Assembly: GCF_000798815.1 (NCBI RefSeq)
Contig: NZ_JTLD01000034.1
Location: forward strand, 1 to 64,000
From: Alistipes sp. ZOR0009
Lineage (GTDB): Bacteria; Bacteroidota; Bacteroidia; Bacteroidales; ZOR0009
Reading direction: 5' to 3'
DNA length: 64,000 nucleotides
Under the pieces are notes generated by a model, which saw only the letters and a list, made by a program, of their open reading frames with translations, was not told where the DNA came from and did not search any database. Each line of letters starts with the position of its first letter. The first letter of the stretch is position 1. Both the position numbers and the translations under genes were made by a program. Below are positions 25,718 to 34,616 of the stretch, one piece after another.

Positions 25718-27058
25718 ATGAAAAATAGAATGATATATACAGCTATTGCCGCTGGATTACTCATCACTTCGGCATCAGCACAGGAGGTTAAGTTTGGAGA
25801 AGGCGATAACAACTCGCTCTCTAAGACAAAAATTACCATCGGAACTCGAGTTTCTATGGACGGAGCCTACTTTATGGATGATGTTACCCCTCTAAAGTCG
25901 GGTGCTACCATTCCAGATGCTCGCATTCGCATGACCATCCAACACGGAAAGTGGGATGCCTACTTCGATGCCGATTTTGGCAAAGGCGTTTACACCCAAA
26001 AGAACGTTTTCCTACGCTACAACTTCACCGAAAAGAATTCGTTAAGAGTAGGATATGCAACCGAATCGTTCTCTATCAGCTCGCTTACCAGCCAATCGGA
26101 TCTACACTTCATCACCCGCTCGGCAGCTGTAAACGCGTTGGCTCCAGGACGTAACCTAGGCATTACCTACAAGCACAGAGGCAATTCCTTCTTTACCGAA
26201 ACTGGAATTTACTCAGAAAACATGTATAACAAGCAGGAAGTAGGCGACCAAGGTTTTGCCGCTTCTGGACGTTACCTGTACGTACCCGTTAACAACGACA
26301 ACCTAGCCATTCATGTTGGTGCGGTTGCCCGTTTTAAGAAGATCGAAACTGGAGTTGTTGAAGGAAACCCTGGTGTATTTACCAAATACTACCACATCAA
26401 CTCGGGCCTTGAAACAAATGTTGACCCAAGCGTAAAATTTCTTGACGCCAACGTGCAGTGGGCCGACAAGGAGTTCAAATATGGTGCAGAGTTTCTTGCT
26501 GTAACTCCTCGTTTCTTTGCTCAAGGAGAATATATTGGATCTAGAATCGATCGTAGCCGCCCCGACAAGCTACTTTTCGAAAATCAGCTAGGCTCACTTT
26601 GGAGTTGGGGTTCTCTTGCTAGCTGGCAAAAAGGTAATCCTGAACTTACAAGCCTCAACTTTAACGGTGCTTACCTAGAATTAGGATATCTTCTATCTGG
26701 CAACGCGGCTTACAAGTACGATACCGACAATGCGCTGCTTAAAGCTCTTTCTGGAGATAATCTTCTTGAAATTGTAGGCCGCTACAGCTACACTTCGCTT
26801 AACGATGTAAAGAATGGCGACATCTACTGGAAGGCTCAAAACAAGTTTTTCCCTGCTGCGACAGGTATTACAGACTATCCAGCATCCTCTCCTAGCATTG
26901 GCGGTGGCAAGCTTCAAACTTTTACACTTGGTTTGAACTATAACTTCACCTCTAACGTACGAGCAATGCTTCACTACACCTTATCGAAGGTGGATAGCTA
27001 CAAATTCGACGACGAGAACATAAGTATGCTTCAGCTACGCGTACAATTTAAGTTCTAG
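25718..27058 (+). CDS. Phosphate-selective-porin-like outer membrane protein
   Basis: A 446-residue outer-membrane beta-barrel. The signal peptide (MKNRMIYTAIAAGLLITSASA) is followed by a polar barrel with alternating strands rich in Tyr, Asn and Gly and ending in a terminal aromatic, QLRVQFKF, as required for barrel insertion. It resembles the porin O/P family (OprO/OprP). In this cluster it probably lets glycerophosphodiesters, glycerol-3-phosphate or phosphate through the outer membrane. It lies 79 bases after glpQ and is closed by a terminator at 27151-27186. Confidence 0.85.
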   Translation: MKNRMIYTAIAAGLLITSASAQEVKFGEGDNNSLSKTKITIGTRVSMDGAYFMDDVTPLKSGATIPDARIRMTIQHGKWDAYFDADFGKGVYTQKNVFLRYNFTEKNSLRVGYATESFSISSLTSQSDLHFITRSAAVNALAPGRNLGITYKHRGNSFFTETGIYSENMYNKQEVGDQGFAASGRYLYVPVNNDNLAIHVGAVARFKKIETGVVEGNPGVFTKYYHINSGLETNVDPSVKFLDANVQWADKEFKYGAEFLAVTPRFFAQGEYIGSRIDRSRPDKLLFENQLGSLWSWGSLASWQKGNPELTSLNFNGAYLELGYLLSGNAAYKYDTDNALLKALSGDNLLEIVGRYSYTSLNDVKNGDIYWKAQNKFFPAATGITDYPASSPSIGGGKLQTFTLGLNYNFTSNVRAMLHYTLSKVDSYKFDDENISMLQLRVQFKF

Positions 27059-27150
27059 AATAAGGATTAAAGACGCTGTCACTATATCCAGTCAGAAATT
27101 ACTTGATTTATTAAGGAAGCTGCAAACCATAAATTTCTGAATTTTGACAT

Positions 27151-27186
27151 TCCCCGTTGAGACATGCTTTTCAACGGGGATTTTTT
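27151..27186 (+). terminator. Rho-independent terminator
   Basis: TCCCCGTTGA (27151-27160) and TCAACGGGGA (27171-27180) form a 10-bp stem followed by T6. It closes the glpD-porin run and lies upstream of glpK. It also shows that the extended N-terminus of the glpK frame is not translated. Confidence 0.92.
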
Positions 27187-27313
27187 CAATCGCATCCCTC
27201 CCAACACCACCCTACTACAAGCAGCAACAAACAATACCCGCAAAAATTTAGCGGCGAAACGGTCAAATAGGTATCTTGCAGCATTAGTTAATAACAACCT
27301 AACGGCACCAACT

Positions 27314-28825
27314 ATGGATACATCAAAAAAATATATTCTGGCTCTCGATCAGGGGACTACCAGCTCGCGCGCCATCATCTTTAACCACGACGGCAAGCCA
27401 ATAGCCTCGTCGCAAAAGACCTTTACGCAGCACTTTCCGCAATCAGGATGGGTAGAGCACGATCCTAACGAAATATGGTCGAGCCAAGCCTCGGTAGCAG
27501 CCGAGGTTATTGCCCAAGCAGGGCTTTCTGGATTAGACATTGCCGCCATTGGAATAACCAACCAGCGAGAAACTACCATCGTGTGGGAAAGAGAAACGGG
27601 CAACCCCATTTACAACGCCATCGTTTGGCAGGATAGGCGAACCGCCAGCATCTGCGACGACATAAGGGAGCACCACGCAACAACCATACACAAAAAAACA
27701 GGGTTAATTGTTGACGCATACTTCTCCGCAACCAAAATAAAGTGGATACTCGACCATGTAGAAGGCGCCAGAGCGCGTGCAGAACGCGGCGAGCTTTGTT
27801 TTGGAACGGTAGATAGCTGGCTAATATGGAAGTTTACCCGCGGAAGGCATCACCTTACCGATGTTACCAACGCCAGCAGAACAATGCTCTTCAACATTAC
27901 CACCTTAGAGTGGGACGAGGAGCTTTTAAGGCTCTTCGACATCCCCCGCGCAATGCTCCCAGAGGTTCGCTCGTGCAGCGAGCATTTTTGCGATACGGCA
28001 TCAACACTTTTTGCCACCCACATACCAATTTGTGGCGTTGCTGGCGATCAGCAGGCCGCCCTTTTTGGGCAGCAGTGCCTACACGAGGGAATGGCCAAAA
28101 GCACCTACGGTACAGGCTGCTTCATGATGGTTAATACAGGAAACAAACCCGTAATCTCTGAGAATAACCTGCTTAGCACCGTGGCCTGGCAAATAAATGG
28201 AGAAACAACCTACGCCATAGAGGGCAGCGTATTTGTTGGAGGAGCCGCCATACAGTGGCTCAGAGACGGCGCAGGTATTATCAGCTCGTCCGAGCAGAGC
28301 GAAAGCCTAGCCCTAAGCGTGGAAAATAACGGCGGCGTGTACTTTGTACCGGCACTTACCGGTTTAGGAGCCCCCTACTGGGATCAGTATGCGCGCGGAA
28401 CCATTATTGGCATAACCCGAGGGACAACCGCAGCGCACATTACCCGCGCTACCCTCGAAGCAATAGCCTATCAGGTGTACGACGTGCTCGATGCCATGCG
28501 CGAAGACTCTGGGTGCCTTATCAACGAGCTCCGTGTAGATGGCGGTGCCGTTGCCAACAGCTTCTTAATGCAATTTCAGTCCGATATACTAGGTGGAAAG
28601 GTTATCCGACCAGCTATTCTAGAATCGACAGCACTTGGCGCGGCATACTTAGCAGGACTAGCCGTTGGTTACTGGAAAAATACAGAGGAGCTAAGCCTGC
28701 AGCAAAAGGTTGATCGTATTTTTGAGCCCAAAATGGAGCGACAAAGCGCCGAACGCTACCTTTTAAAGTGGCGAAAGGCTGTAGAGCGCGCCCAAGATTG
28801 GGTAGACCTCGACGATGAGCAGTAA
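27314..28825 (+). CDS. glpK: Glycerol kinase
   Basis: A 503-residue FGGY-family kinase that phosphorylates glycerol to glycerol-3-phosphate with ATP. It starts at ATG 27314: [21 protein letters not shown], the usual GlpK opening with the DQGTTSSR phosphate motif. Further motifs are [35 protein letters not shown], the glycerol-binding Trp and Arg region and [12 protein letters not shown]. Length matches the family. The frame is open for 50 codons upstream, but that part contains a terminator. It lies 255 bases after the porin gene and is probably transcribed separately; a hairpin ends it. Confidence 0.95.
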   Translation: MDTSKKYILALDQGTTSSRAIIFNHDGKPIASSQKTFTQHFPQSGWVEHDPNEIWSSQASVAAEVIAQAGLSGLDIAAIGITNQRETTIVWERETGNPIYNAIVWQDRRTASICDDIREHHATTIHKKTGLIVDAYFSATKIKWILDHVEGARARAERGELCFGTVDSWLIWKFTRGRHHLTDVTNASRTMLFNITTLEWDEELLRLFDIPRAMLPEVRSCSEHFCDTASTLFATHIPICGVAGDQQAALFGQQCLHEGMAKSTYGTGCFMMVNTGNKPVISENNLLSTVAWQINGETTYAIEGSVFVGGAAIQWLRDGAGIISSSEQSESLALSVENNGGVYFVPALTGLGAPYWDQYARGTIIGITRGTTAAHITRATLEAIAYQVYDVLDAMREDSGCLINELRVDGGAVANSFLMQFQSDILGGKVIRPAILESTALGAAYLAGLAVGYWKNTEELSLQQKVDRIFEPKMERQSAERYLLKWRKAVERAQDWVDLDDEQ

Positions 28826-28844
28826 GACATAGCCACATAGTAGA

Positions 28845-28889
28845 GCAAGCCGATGGTTACCACTTTTAGGTGGCCATCGGCTTGCCTTT
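28845..28889. terminator. Terminator after glpK
   Basis: GCAAGCCGATGG (28845-28856) pairs with CCATCGGCTTGC (28874-28885), followed by CCTTTT. It separates glpK from the convergent beta-galactosidase gene. Confidence 0.85.
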
Positions 28890-28908
28890 TATATAGGGAC
28901 AGTAAATG

Positions 28909-31509
28909 CTACCTAATAGTTACCACTGTTTCGCCAACCGCTAAGCCATTGCTCGATGCCTTTACCTTAAATGTTCCTTTAGCACCCTTTTTTGCCTTAA
29001 CAACTACCAATACAAGTCCATTAAAAGCTTCCTTTTCGTGGCTACTAAATGGAATAAAGCTGGTAGCATCGCCGTTATCAGTGGCCACAATCTCTCCTGC
29101 CCCCTCCACTTCGAATTTTATAAGCGGATGCGTACGTGGAACGGTAATCCCATCCCTATCCTGCACGCTAACAGTAATAAATGCAAGATCCGCACCATCT
29201 GACGCAATGGCCGAACGATCGGATGATAGGCCCAACTTAGTAGCAGCACCGGTAGTTTTGGTGGTGGAGGACGCCCACTCCTTTCCATTTTTATAGGTTA
29301 CCACCTTAAGTTCTCCCGGTTGGTAAGCAACGTTATCCCATACCAGCCTAAAATCTTGCCCTGCTACCTTATACTTACGCCCAAGGCTCTTCCCATTAAG
29401 AAATAGCTCCGCCTCGTCGCCCGAGGTGTATACATGAACGGGCGTTACCATTCCTACCCGCTCGGGCCAGTTCCAATGCGGAAGAATATGCGCCATTGGA
29501 TAGTCCGGACGCCAATGCGCCTGGTAGAGGTAGAATCTATCTTTAGGAAATCCGGCTAAATCTACAATCCCAAAGTAGCTGCTGCGCGACGGAGCTCTAT
29601 TTTTGCCCAACTCAGCCAGTTTAGCCTCCAGTTCGGCTCTTTTGGCAGGGTCATTACGGAAGTTAAGCAAATTCGTTTCGTCCGAATTGTAGGGCGTTGG
29701 CTCGCCAAGGTAGTCGAACCCAGTCCAAACAAACTCGCCCAAAAGATGGGGGAACTTTGCGTTAGTTCGGAACTGATGGTCGGGCGTGCAACCCCAATCG
29801 GGCTTAGCTAAATCGTACGAGGTAATCTGCCAATGCTGGTAAAGGGAGTCCTTACCAAAGAAGTATTCGCCGCGAGACGATACGCACGAGGATGTTTCGC
29901 TCCCCATGGTAGGCTTACTGGCATAGCGTGGATCAACATCCCAACGGGGTTGCTGGTCGAAGAAGTAGTTAACCCCCATAAGGTCGATACCCACAACCGC
30001 ACCTACCTCGCGCGCACCATCGGGGTCGTTGTAACCGTTCGAAACTGGACGGGTAGGATCTTCGATACGAACAATATCAGCCAAATGCTTTGTCATCTCA
30101 ACATCGCGCTGGTTCATTACCTCATTACCTATCGACCATATAAAAACCGATGGATGGTTACGATCTCGGCGTACCAAAGCTTTAAGATCTCGCTCGTGCC
30201 ATTCGTCGTATAGCTTATTGTAGTCATTCTTTTTCTTTCCAACCTTCCAGGTATCAAAGGCCTCGTCCCAAACAAGGAAACCCATTTGGTCGGCAAGCTC
30301 CAACAGCTCGGGTGCAGGTGGATTGTGCGAAGTTCGAAGCGCGTTGCATCCCATTTCCTTTAAAATGGTAAGCTGACGGCGCAGCGCGCTGGTGTTTATT
30401 GCAGCACCCAAGGCACCTAAATCATGGTGGTTGCAGGTTCCCTGAATCGCCACCCTACGCCCATTGAGCAAAAATCCATTTCGAGGCGTAAACTCTAGCG
30501 TCCGAACACCAAAAGGAGTATTATAGGTATCCACCACCTTCCCATTAACGGTAACGGTAGCTTGCGCAAGGTAGCGGTTGGGCGATATAATGTCCCATCG
30601 CTTGGGATTGGTAATAACGGCATTAACCGTAGTGGCAACGCTTTTACCAGCATCGAGCTTAATTACAGCATTACCAAAACTCGACACCTTTTTACCAATA
30701 CGGTTACCGCTTTCGAGCTCGTAAATGGTAGTTTTAATAGTAGCCTCAACGGTTAAAGGGCCTTGGTTATCGAGTGTTACATCCATTTTTACCGATGCCG
30801 AAGCGTTAGTTACTAATGGCGTGGTAATATAGGTGCCCCAATGCCCAACATGTACGGGATTAGTTTTTACCATCCATACATGACGGTAGATGCCTGCTCC
30901 AGAGTACCAGCGCGAATCCCACTTTTCGGTGTTCAATTTAACAGCAAGCACGTTCTTCTCCCCAAATTTTAGGTACGGCGTTAGCTCCATTCTAAACGAG
31001 CTGTAGCCGTAGGGCCAAGTTCCCAAGTAATGACCGTTAAGCCAAACTTCGGCATAGGCCATTGCCCCATCAAAATCAAGAAATATTCGCTTACCAGCAT
31101 CGGCAGCTGGCATGGTAAAGTGCTTACGGTACGAGCCAATGCCCTTAAAGGGTAGCTTGCCCGTTTCGCCAGTTAGCTCTATACGAAATGGCCCATCAAT
31201 GGCCCAATCGTGAGGCAAATCCAGCTTTTTCCAGTCGGCATCATCAAATAACGGATTTTCGAGCCCCCTTGGCTCTGCAAGCGAAGTTCCGTTTGCCTGA
31301 AGCCCAAAACGTGAAAAAAGCCAAGCCCCATCAAACGATTCGTACGAGGCCGATCCCATTCGCTGAATGACCTTAGCCGATTTATGCCCCTCAGCCACCT
31401 TGCTGGGAGCAACTGCTGCGCTGCTAGCCAAGGCAGGTAGCCCTACCAAAAGCAACAGGGCTAAAAGCAGCCGTTGTTGGTTTATTTTTTTATCAAAAGA
31501 AAGTATCAT
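28909..31509 (-). CDS. Exported GH2 beta-galactosidase-like glycoside hydrolase
   Basis: An 866-residue family GH2 enzyme. The signal peptide (KINQQRLLLALLLLVGLPALASSA) directs it to the periplasm. Domains in order are: sugar-binding jelly roll (about 60-215), Ig-like GH2 domain (about 220-335), TIM barrel (about 340-640) and C-terminal Ig-like domains, including a DUF4982-like part. The acid/base Glu463 is in WSIGNEVMN and the probable nucleophile Glu538 is in MGSETSS. TSHNPPAPELLELADQMG is the GH2 barrel signature. It hydrolyses a beta-linked sugar, galactoside most likely, but specificity is not fixed by the sequence. There is no SusC/SusD pair nearby, so it is not part of a classical PUL here. 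Confidence 0.9.
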   Translation of the reverse strand: MILSFDKKINQQRLLLALLLLVGLPALASSAAVAPSKVAEGHKSAKVIQRMGSASYESFDGAWLFSRFGLQANGTSLAEPRGLENPLFDDADWKKLDLPHDWAIDGPFRIELTGETGKLPFKGIGSYRKHFTMPAADAGKRIFLDFDGAMAYAEVWLNGHYLGTWPYGYSSFRMELTPYLKFGEKNVLAVKLNTEKWDSRWYSGAGIYRHVWMVKTNPVHVGHWGTYITTPLVTNASASVKMDVTLDNQGPLTVEATIKTTIYELESGNRIGKKVSSFGNAVIKLDAGKSVATTVNAVITNPKRWDIISPNRYLAQATVTVNGKVVDTYNTPFGVRTLEFTPRNGFLLNGRRVAIQGTCNHHDLGALGAAINTSALRRQLTILKEMGCNALRTSHNPPAPELLELADQMGFLVWDEAFDTWKVGKKKNDYNKLYDEWHERDLKALVRRDRNHPSVFIWSIGNEVMNQRDVEMTKHLADIVRIEDPTRPVSNGYNDPDGAREVGAVVGIDLMGVNYFFDQQPRWDVDPRYASKPTMGSETSSCVSSRGEYFFGKDSLYQHWQITSYDLAKPDWGCTPDHQFRTNAKFPHLLGEFVWTGFDYLGEPTPYNSDETNLLNFRNDPAKRAELEAKLAELGKNRAPSRSSYFGIVDLAGFPKDRFYLYQAHWRPDYPMAHILPHWNWPERVGMVTPVHVYTSGDEAELFLNGKSLGRKYKVAGQDFRLVWDNVAYQPGELKVVTYKNGKEWASSTTKTTGAATKLGLSSDRSAIASDGADLAFITVSVQDRDGITVPRTHPLIKFEVEGAGEIVATDNGDATSFIPFSSHEKEAFNGLVLVVVKAKKGAKGTFKVKASSNGLAVGETVVTIR

Positions 31510-31815
31510 TGAACCTAGTGTTTAGTCGATAGCTGCGTATTTGCATAGGCTAATGTATAAACTTATGGGCATTAATCAGAATAGCAGCAATAAAAAAGAG
31601 CCAAAAGCTCGATTTATACGCTAACTCCCCACTCCGTGATGATACAGGTTCGTTTAAAGGGTTAATTTTCTAACTTTGCACCCCAACGTAAAATGGCTTT
31701 TTACGGCAATAATAAGTAGATGAGCGAAGCAGCTAGAATTTAAATGCACCACAACCAATAATAGTATACTCATTTCGAATCATCTAAAAGCATTAATTAA
31801 AATCTATAGCCAACA
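31510..31815. promoter_or_regulatory. Divergent promoter region with TAACTTTG box
   Basis: About 300 bp between the GH2 gene (minus) and a lipoprotein gene (plus). TAACTTTG at 31671-31678 matches the -7 box of a plus-strand promoter, followed by GCACCCC. The transcript would have a 130-base leader containing a short hairpin (CGTAAAA with TTTTACG, near 31687-31705). No box for the minus gene was identified. Confidence 0.4.
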
Positions 31816-32388
31816 ATGAATAAGCTTCTTTTCCTGCTTACAATTATCACTCTATCATTCTCCTCGTGCACTAAAGTCGATTACGAAAAGGTAACTCCAC
31901 ATCCTTATCCCGAAATAGTTGGAACTTGGAAATTTAATCTAGCAAACTATTTTACCATTCATATAGAAGATGCCTATAAACAAGAAGAAGTCGCAATCGC
32001 AGATAAGTATGAAACACTCGCCATACGTAAACCATTAATCGATCTTATCATTACCTTTAATGATAACATGACCTGTACAGGCGTAAAAGATAACGGGAAC
32101 GAAGTATTAAGGTATAAAGGAATTTATACGATTGTAGGAAACAAATTATCCATAGTAATGAAGCTTGTAGGCAGTAATAATCAAACCGTTTACTACTCTG
32201 GCAACATAGAAATGAGATATAAAAAATTCTTCTTCTACTATTACAAGGAAACAATTCTCGACGACTACACAAAAGAAATTAAAAGTGGCTCCGAACCCCA
32301 CATAAAATCCATATTCGATTTTTCAGAAGAGGAGCTGCTAAATAAAATATCCTATTTAGAAATGCACTTAATAATGGAAAAGGTATAA
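31816..32388 (+). CDS. Small lipoprotein, lipocalin-like
   Basis: A 190-residue lipoprotein. The signal peptide (MNKLLFLLTIITLSFSSC) ends in a lipobox with Cys18. The mature part begins with IVGTWKF, the opening of lipocalin-like domains in Bacteroidota, and continues with alternating beta strands (IIVTFNDNMTCTG-like, LRYKGIYTIVGNKLSIVMKL). No function is known. Composition is somewhat AT-rich relative to the neighbours. It stands alone, with a repeat array directly downstream. Confidence 0.8.
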   Translation: MNKLLFLLTIITLSFSSCTKVDYEKVTPHPYPEIVGTWKFNLANYFTIHIEDAYKQEEVAIADKYETLAIRKPLIDLIITFNDNMTCTGVKDNGNEVLRYKGIYTIVGNKLSIVMKLVGSNNQTVYYSGNIEMRYKKFFFYYYKETILDDYTKEIKSGSEPHIKSIFDFSEEELLNKISYLEMHLIMEKV

Positions 32389-32498
32389 GCAGGGCTGTAT
32401 ACCATATTAGCCTACTCAATGTTATTTTTTGAATCCTAGGTAGCATTTATTCCTGCCACATCTTTAAGTAAATTTCGCAGGTAATCAGTTATGTGTAG

Positions 32499-32752
32499 CT
32501 GGTTACCATATTTTATCTTTTGGTTAAGAGTTTTACTCCATTGGTTACCATATTCTATACGGTGGTTAATGTTTTTACAGCATTGGTTACCGTTTTCAAG
32601 GCGCCAGTAATGGTAACCGGCTACAAAAAAATGGTAACCGCCAGCTATAAATCCATTACGATAGGAATAAAAGTAGTAACTGTCACCATTTTAAGGGTAA
32701 CTAGGCACGAAAATATAACCTGTAGGCATTAATAAATGGTAACCAGCACCAT
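32499..32752. repeat. 21-bp repeat array arranged as an inverted repeat (array 2)
   Basis: Five units of 21 bp, four beginning GGTTACC or GGTTAAT and one GGTTAAG, run in register from 32502. The strongest core is GGTTACCATATTTT. From 32606 onward the same unit appears on the opposite strand (GGTAACC, AAAATGGTAACC), again with 21-base spacing, to about 32752. The two arms meet at the palindrome GGCGCC (32600-32605), where the last forward and first reverse units share their end. A + frame is open through 11 heptads (ending at TAA 32730-32732) but lacks an ATG at its beginning; translation is doubtful. There are no spacers, so it is not CRISPR. Confidence 0.8.
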
Positions 32753-32780
32753 ATAAATAGAATGCGGAGGGCACAAAAAA

Positions 32781-32821
32781 AGAATCCTCGGTTCAGGTGC
32801 TAACTACCTGCCGAGGATTCT
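32781..32821 (-). terminator. Rho-independent terminator
   Basis: AGAATCCTCGG (32781-32791) and CCGAGGATTCT (32811-32821) form an 11-bp stem. On the minus strand it is followed by T7. It closes the gene ending at 32838. Confidence 0.9.
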
Positions 32822-32837
32822 TCAGAATACCAAACCT

Positions 32838-33560
32838 TTAATTATCTGATGACTTCCCCTTGGATTTTGCCACCTTATTTTTCATATAGATGCTAACATA
32901 CCCCACCTTACGCTCTTCGTTTCTCCAAAAAACGTACTGTCCACAGCGACGAACCTCGTCTACCACCTGCTTTAGGTAGGTATAAGCCTTATTCCTAATA
33001 TCAATATTGGCATTGGTTCCCCTACGCGAACCGTTTAGGCGTGCCAACACCCCAGCCATCTCAGCCGAAAGCGTACCTGCCTCATCAAAAAGCGCCATAT
33101 CAACACCAATTGCAATAAGAGGAACTGAATAGGTTTTACCCAACGCACTCAAATCGCTTAAATCCTGTATCATATCAACATGACCTGTACCTTCGGCAAT
33201 AGCCTGCACCTTTACAAGCACCTCGGGGATGTTGCGGAAGGCATACATACAATCATGAACTAGATCATCTCGTAATCCATAAGCATAGGGCGAGCGTTCC
33301 TTCCATTCCGTCTTAGCCTCATCGCTACTTTGCAACAATTCCGACTGAACGTACCGTAAAGCACCAGCTCTTTGAGGAATACAGGTTACAAATTCCCAGC
33401 TTAAACCCGCCTTAAGTAAGGCTTGCTTATCCTTTTGGCACCAGAGGTAAAGATCTTCGGCCTCCTGAATAAAGTAACGAACAGGGATGTTTGGAATGGC
33501 AGCATCTTCAATGCTCATTATCGCTGCTGCACAATCTTCATAGTCTTTTTTATTGTCCAT
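32838..33560 (-). CDS. Conserved-looking protein of unknown function
   Basis: A 240-residue soluble, helical protein starting at the ATG 33558-33560 (MDNKKDYEDC). A TTG two codons upstream is also possible. It has conserved-looking segments AEDLYLWCQKDKQALLKAG, RYVQSELLQ and RLNGSRRGTNANIDIRNKAYTYLKQVVDEVRRCGQYVFW, the last strongly basic. I recognise the pattern from uncharacterised Bacteroidota proteins but no function is known. It ends with a Lys/Ser-rich tail and its own terminator. Confidence 0.75.
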   Translation of the reverse strand: MDNKKDYEDCAAAIMSIEDAAIPNIPVRYFIQEAEDLYLWCQKDKQALLKAGLSWEFVTCIPQRAGALRYVQSELLQSSDEAKTEWKERSPYAYGLRDDLVHDCMYAFRNIPEVLVKVQAIAEGTGHVDMIQDLSDLSALGKTYSVPLIAIGVDMALFDEAGTLSAEMAGVLARLNGSRRGTNANIDIRNKAYTYLKQVVDEVRRCGQYVFWRNEERKVGYVSIYMKNKVAKSKGKSSDN

Positions 33561-33776
33561 AGACAACTATTTTTTGATGTTAATAAAAAACTACAGCACA
33601 TCGAGGCGGCTTAAGAAGTAGCAACCTCACCCTTCTCCGTGTATAAATTTACAAAATTTTTAATTTCCAAATAAATTTTGATATTTTTTTCTTCCTAAAA
33701 AAAATAAAGGTGCGCTGCAATCGCTGCAGCCCACCCTCCCCTTAATTAATTGTCTACTGACAGTGTAGACACTTTC

Positions 33777-34358
33777 TTACATCTTCTTAACCGAAAAGTT
33801 GTCGTACCTAACGCAAAGCCTATCGGCCAACTCGGTCGATATGGCTGGATTAACCTTCAATAGAAGGTTTTTATCTATCTTCGAAAGAACTGGCTGTTCT
33901 TTTCTTAGCTTCCTAATTATATCCTTATCGATGCTCATGAGCTCCTCCATAACCCCAACTACCGCCTTTTGCTTGGCATCAGTTATAATCCACTCCACCA
34001 ATCCGTTTTCGTGCGAGTACTCTAGCGAGTAGTAGGCGGCTAAGCCTTCCTCCAAAACGGTTCTTTCCGATGGTGCGGTGGGGTTAAGCAGATGGATCAT
34101 CCCGTGGCTAATCTGAAAAATAGCCCTGTTGAAGTCCATTATACAACCCGAGGTTATCTGCATTATTACATGCTTTGACTCCTCGCATACTACCAGAAAG
34201 GGGGTGCTACTGGGACTAATCTCTACCCCTAGTAGGGTGTAGGACATATCTCTTGGTCCAAACTTCCGCTCAACATTTTTTAATATTTCCCCCGCCTTGG
34301 CCACTATTGATGAGCTATGGCCGTTTAATTTCGTTTTTGCTATAAAGATCGAACTCAT
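33777..34358 (-). CDS. Zincin-like protein lacking the catalytic Glu
   Basis: A 193-residue protein starting at ATG 34358 (MSSIFIAKTKL); ATG 34388 is excluded because it overlaps the -7 box. Residues around QISHGMIHLLNP followed by VLEEGLAAYYS resemble a gluzincin-type site (HExxH and a downstream EEGLA helix supplying the third ligand). Here the HExxH Glu is Gly (HGMIH, codon GGG), so both His remain but the general base is gone. It is therefore a probable pseudo-peptidase or metal-binding protein. No signal peptide is present. A small palindrome (TGTCTAC-N7-GTAGACA, 33751-33771) follows it. Confidence 0.65.
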   Translation of the reverse strand: MSSIFIAKTKLNGHSSSIVAKAGEILKNVERKFGPRDMSYTLLGVEISPSSTPFLVVCEESKHVIMQITSGCIMDFNRAIFQISHGMIHLLNPTAPSERTVLEEGLAAYYSLEYSHENGLVEWIITDAKQKAVVGVMEELMSIDKDIIRKLRKEQPVLSKIDKNLLLKVNPAISTELADRLCVRYDNFSVKKM

Positions 34359-34387
34359 GATTAAAATATTTCCATATTCGCACAGCA

Positions 34388-34395
34388 CAAATTTA
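34388..34395 (-). promoter_or_regulatory. -7 box of the zincin-like gene
   Basis: Minus-strand TAAATTTG matches TAnnTTTG. The start of transcription would be near 34382, 24 bases before the ATG at 34358. Confidence 0.45.
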
Positions 34396-34545
34396 AGGTT
34401 TGTTTACGGTTTATTTTAGGTGAAAAACCGAAACTTTCGAAAACAGGAATAAATACCTGCTACGACCATCCATAAACAGGAAACCGCTGCAGACCAACAT
34501 ATGGCAGCGGCACTCCCCCTTTCGCGGTACGTAAAAAAATGCAGA

Positions 34546-34570
34546 CAGCACCATCCAATGGGTGGTGCTG
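34546..34570 (-). terminator. Probable terminator
   Basis: CAGCACCATCC (34546-34556) pairs with GGGTGGTGCTG (34560-34570), with one wobble and a 3-base loop. On the minus strand T7 follows five bases later. It lies downstream of the glycosidase gene ending at 34617. Confidence 0.7.
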
Positions 34571-34616
34571 CCAAAAAAAAGGTACTATAAAGAATGTAAA
34601 AAGTCGAAACCTGCTG

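Noticed and set aside
27164-27313. 50-codon N-terminal extension of glpK
   Set aside because: This part holds the terminator of the upstream transcript and does not resemble any glycerol kinase; ATG 27314 gives the normal start.
28837-29296. Plus-strand ORF of 147 codons opposite the GH2 gene
   Set aside because: It is opposite the C-terminal coding part of the hydrolase and contains the terminator region. The composition is the complement of the hydrolase codons.
32520-32732. 70-codon ORF on the array 2 plus strand
   Set aside because: It starts with TTG and consists only of repeat units. Any 21-base array without stops gives such frames, so I keep it as a repeat feature.
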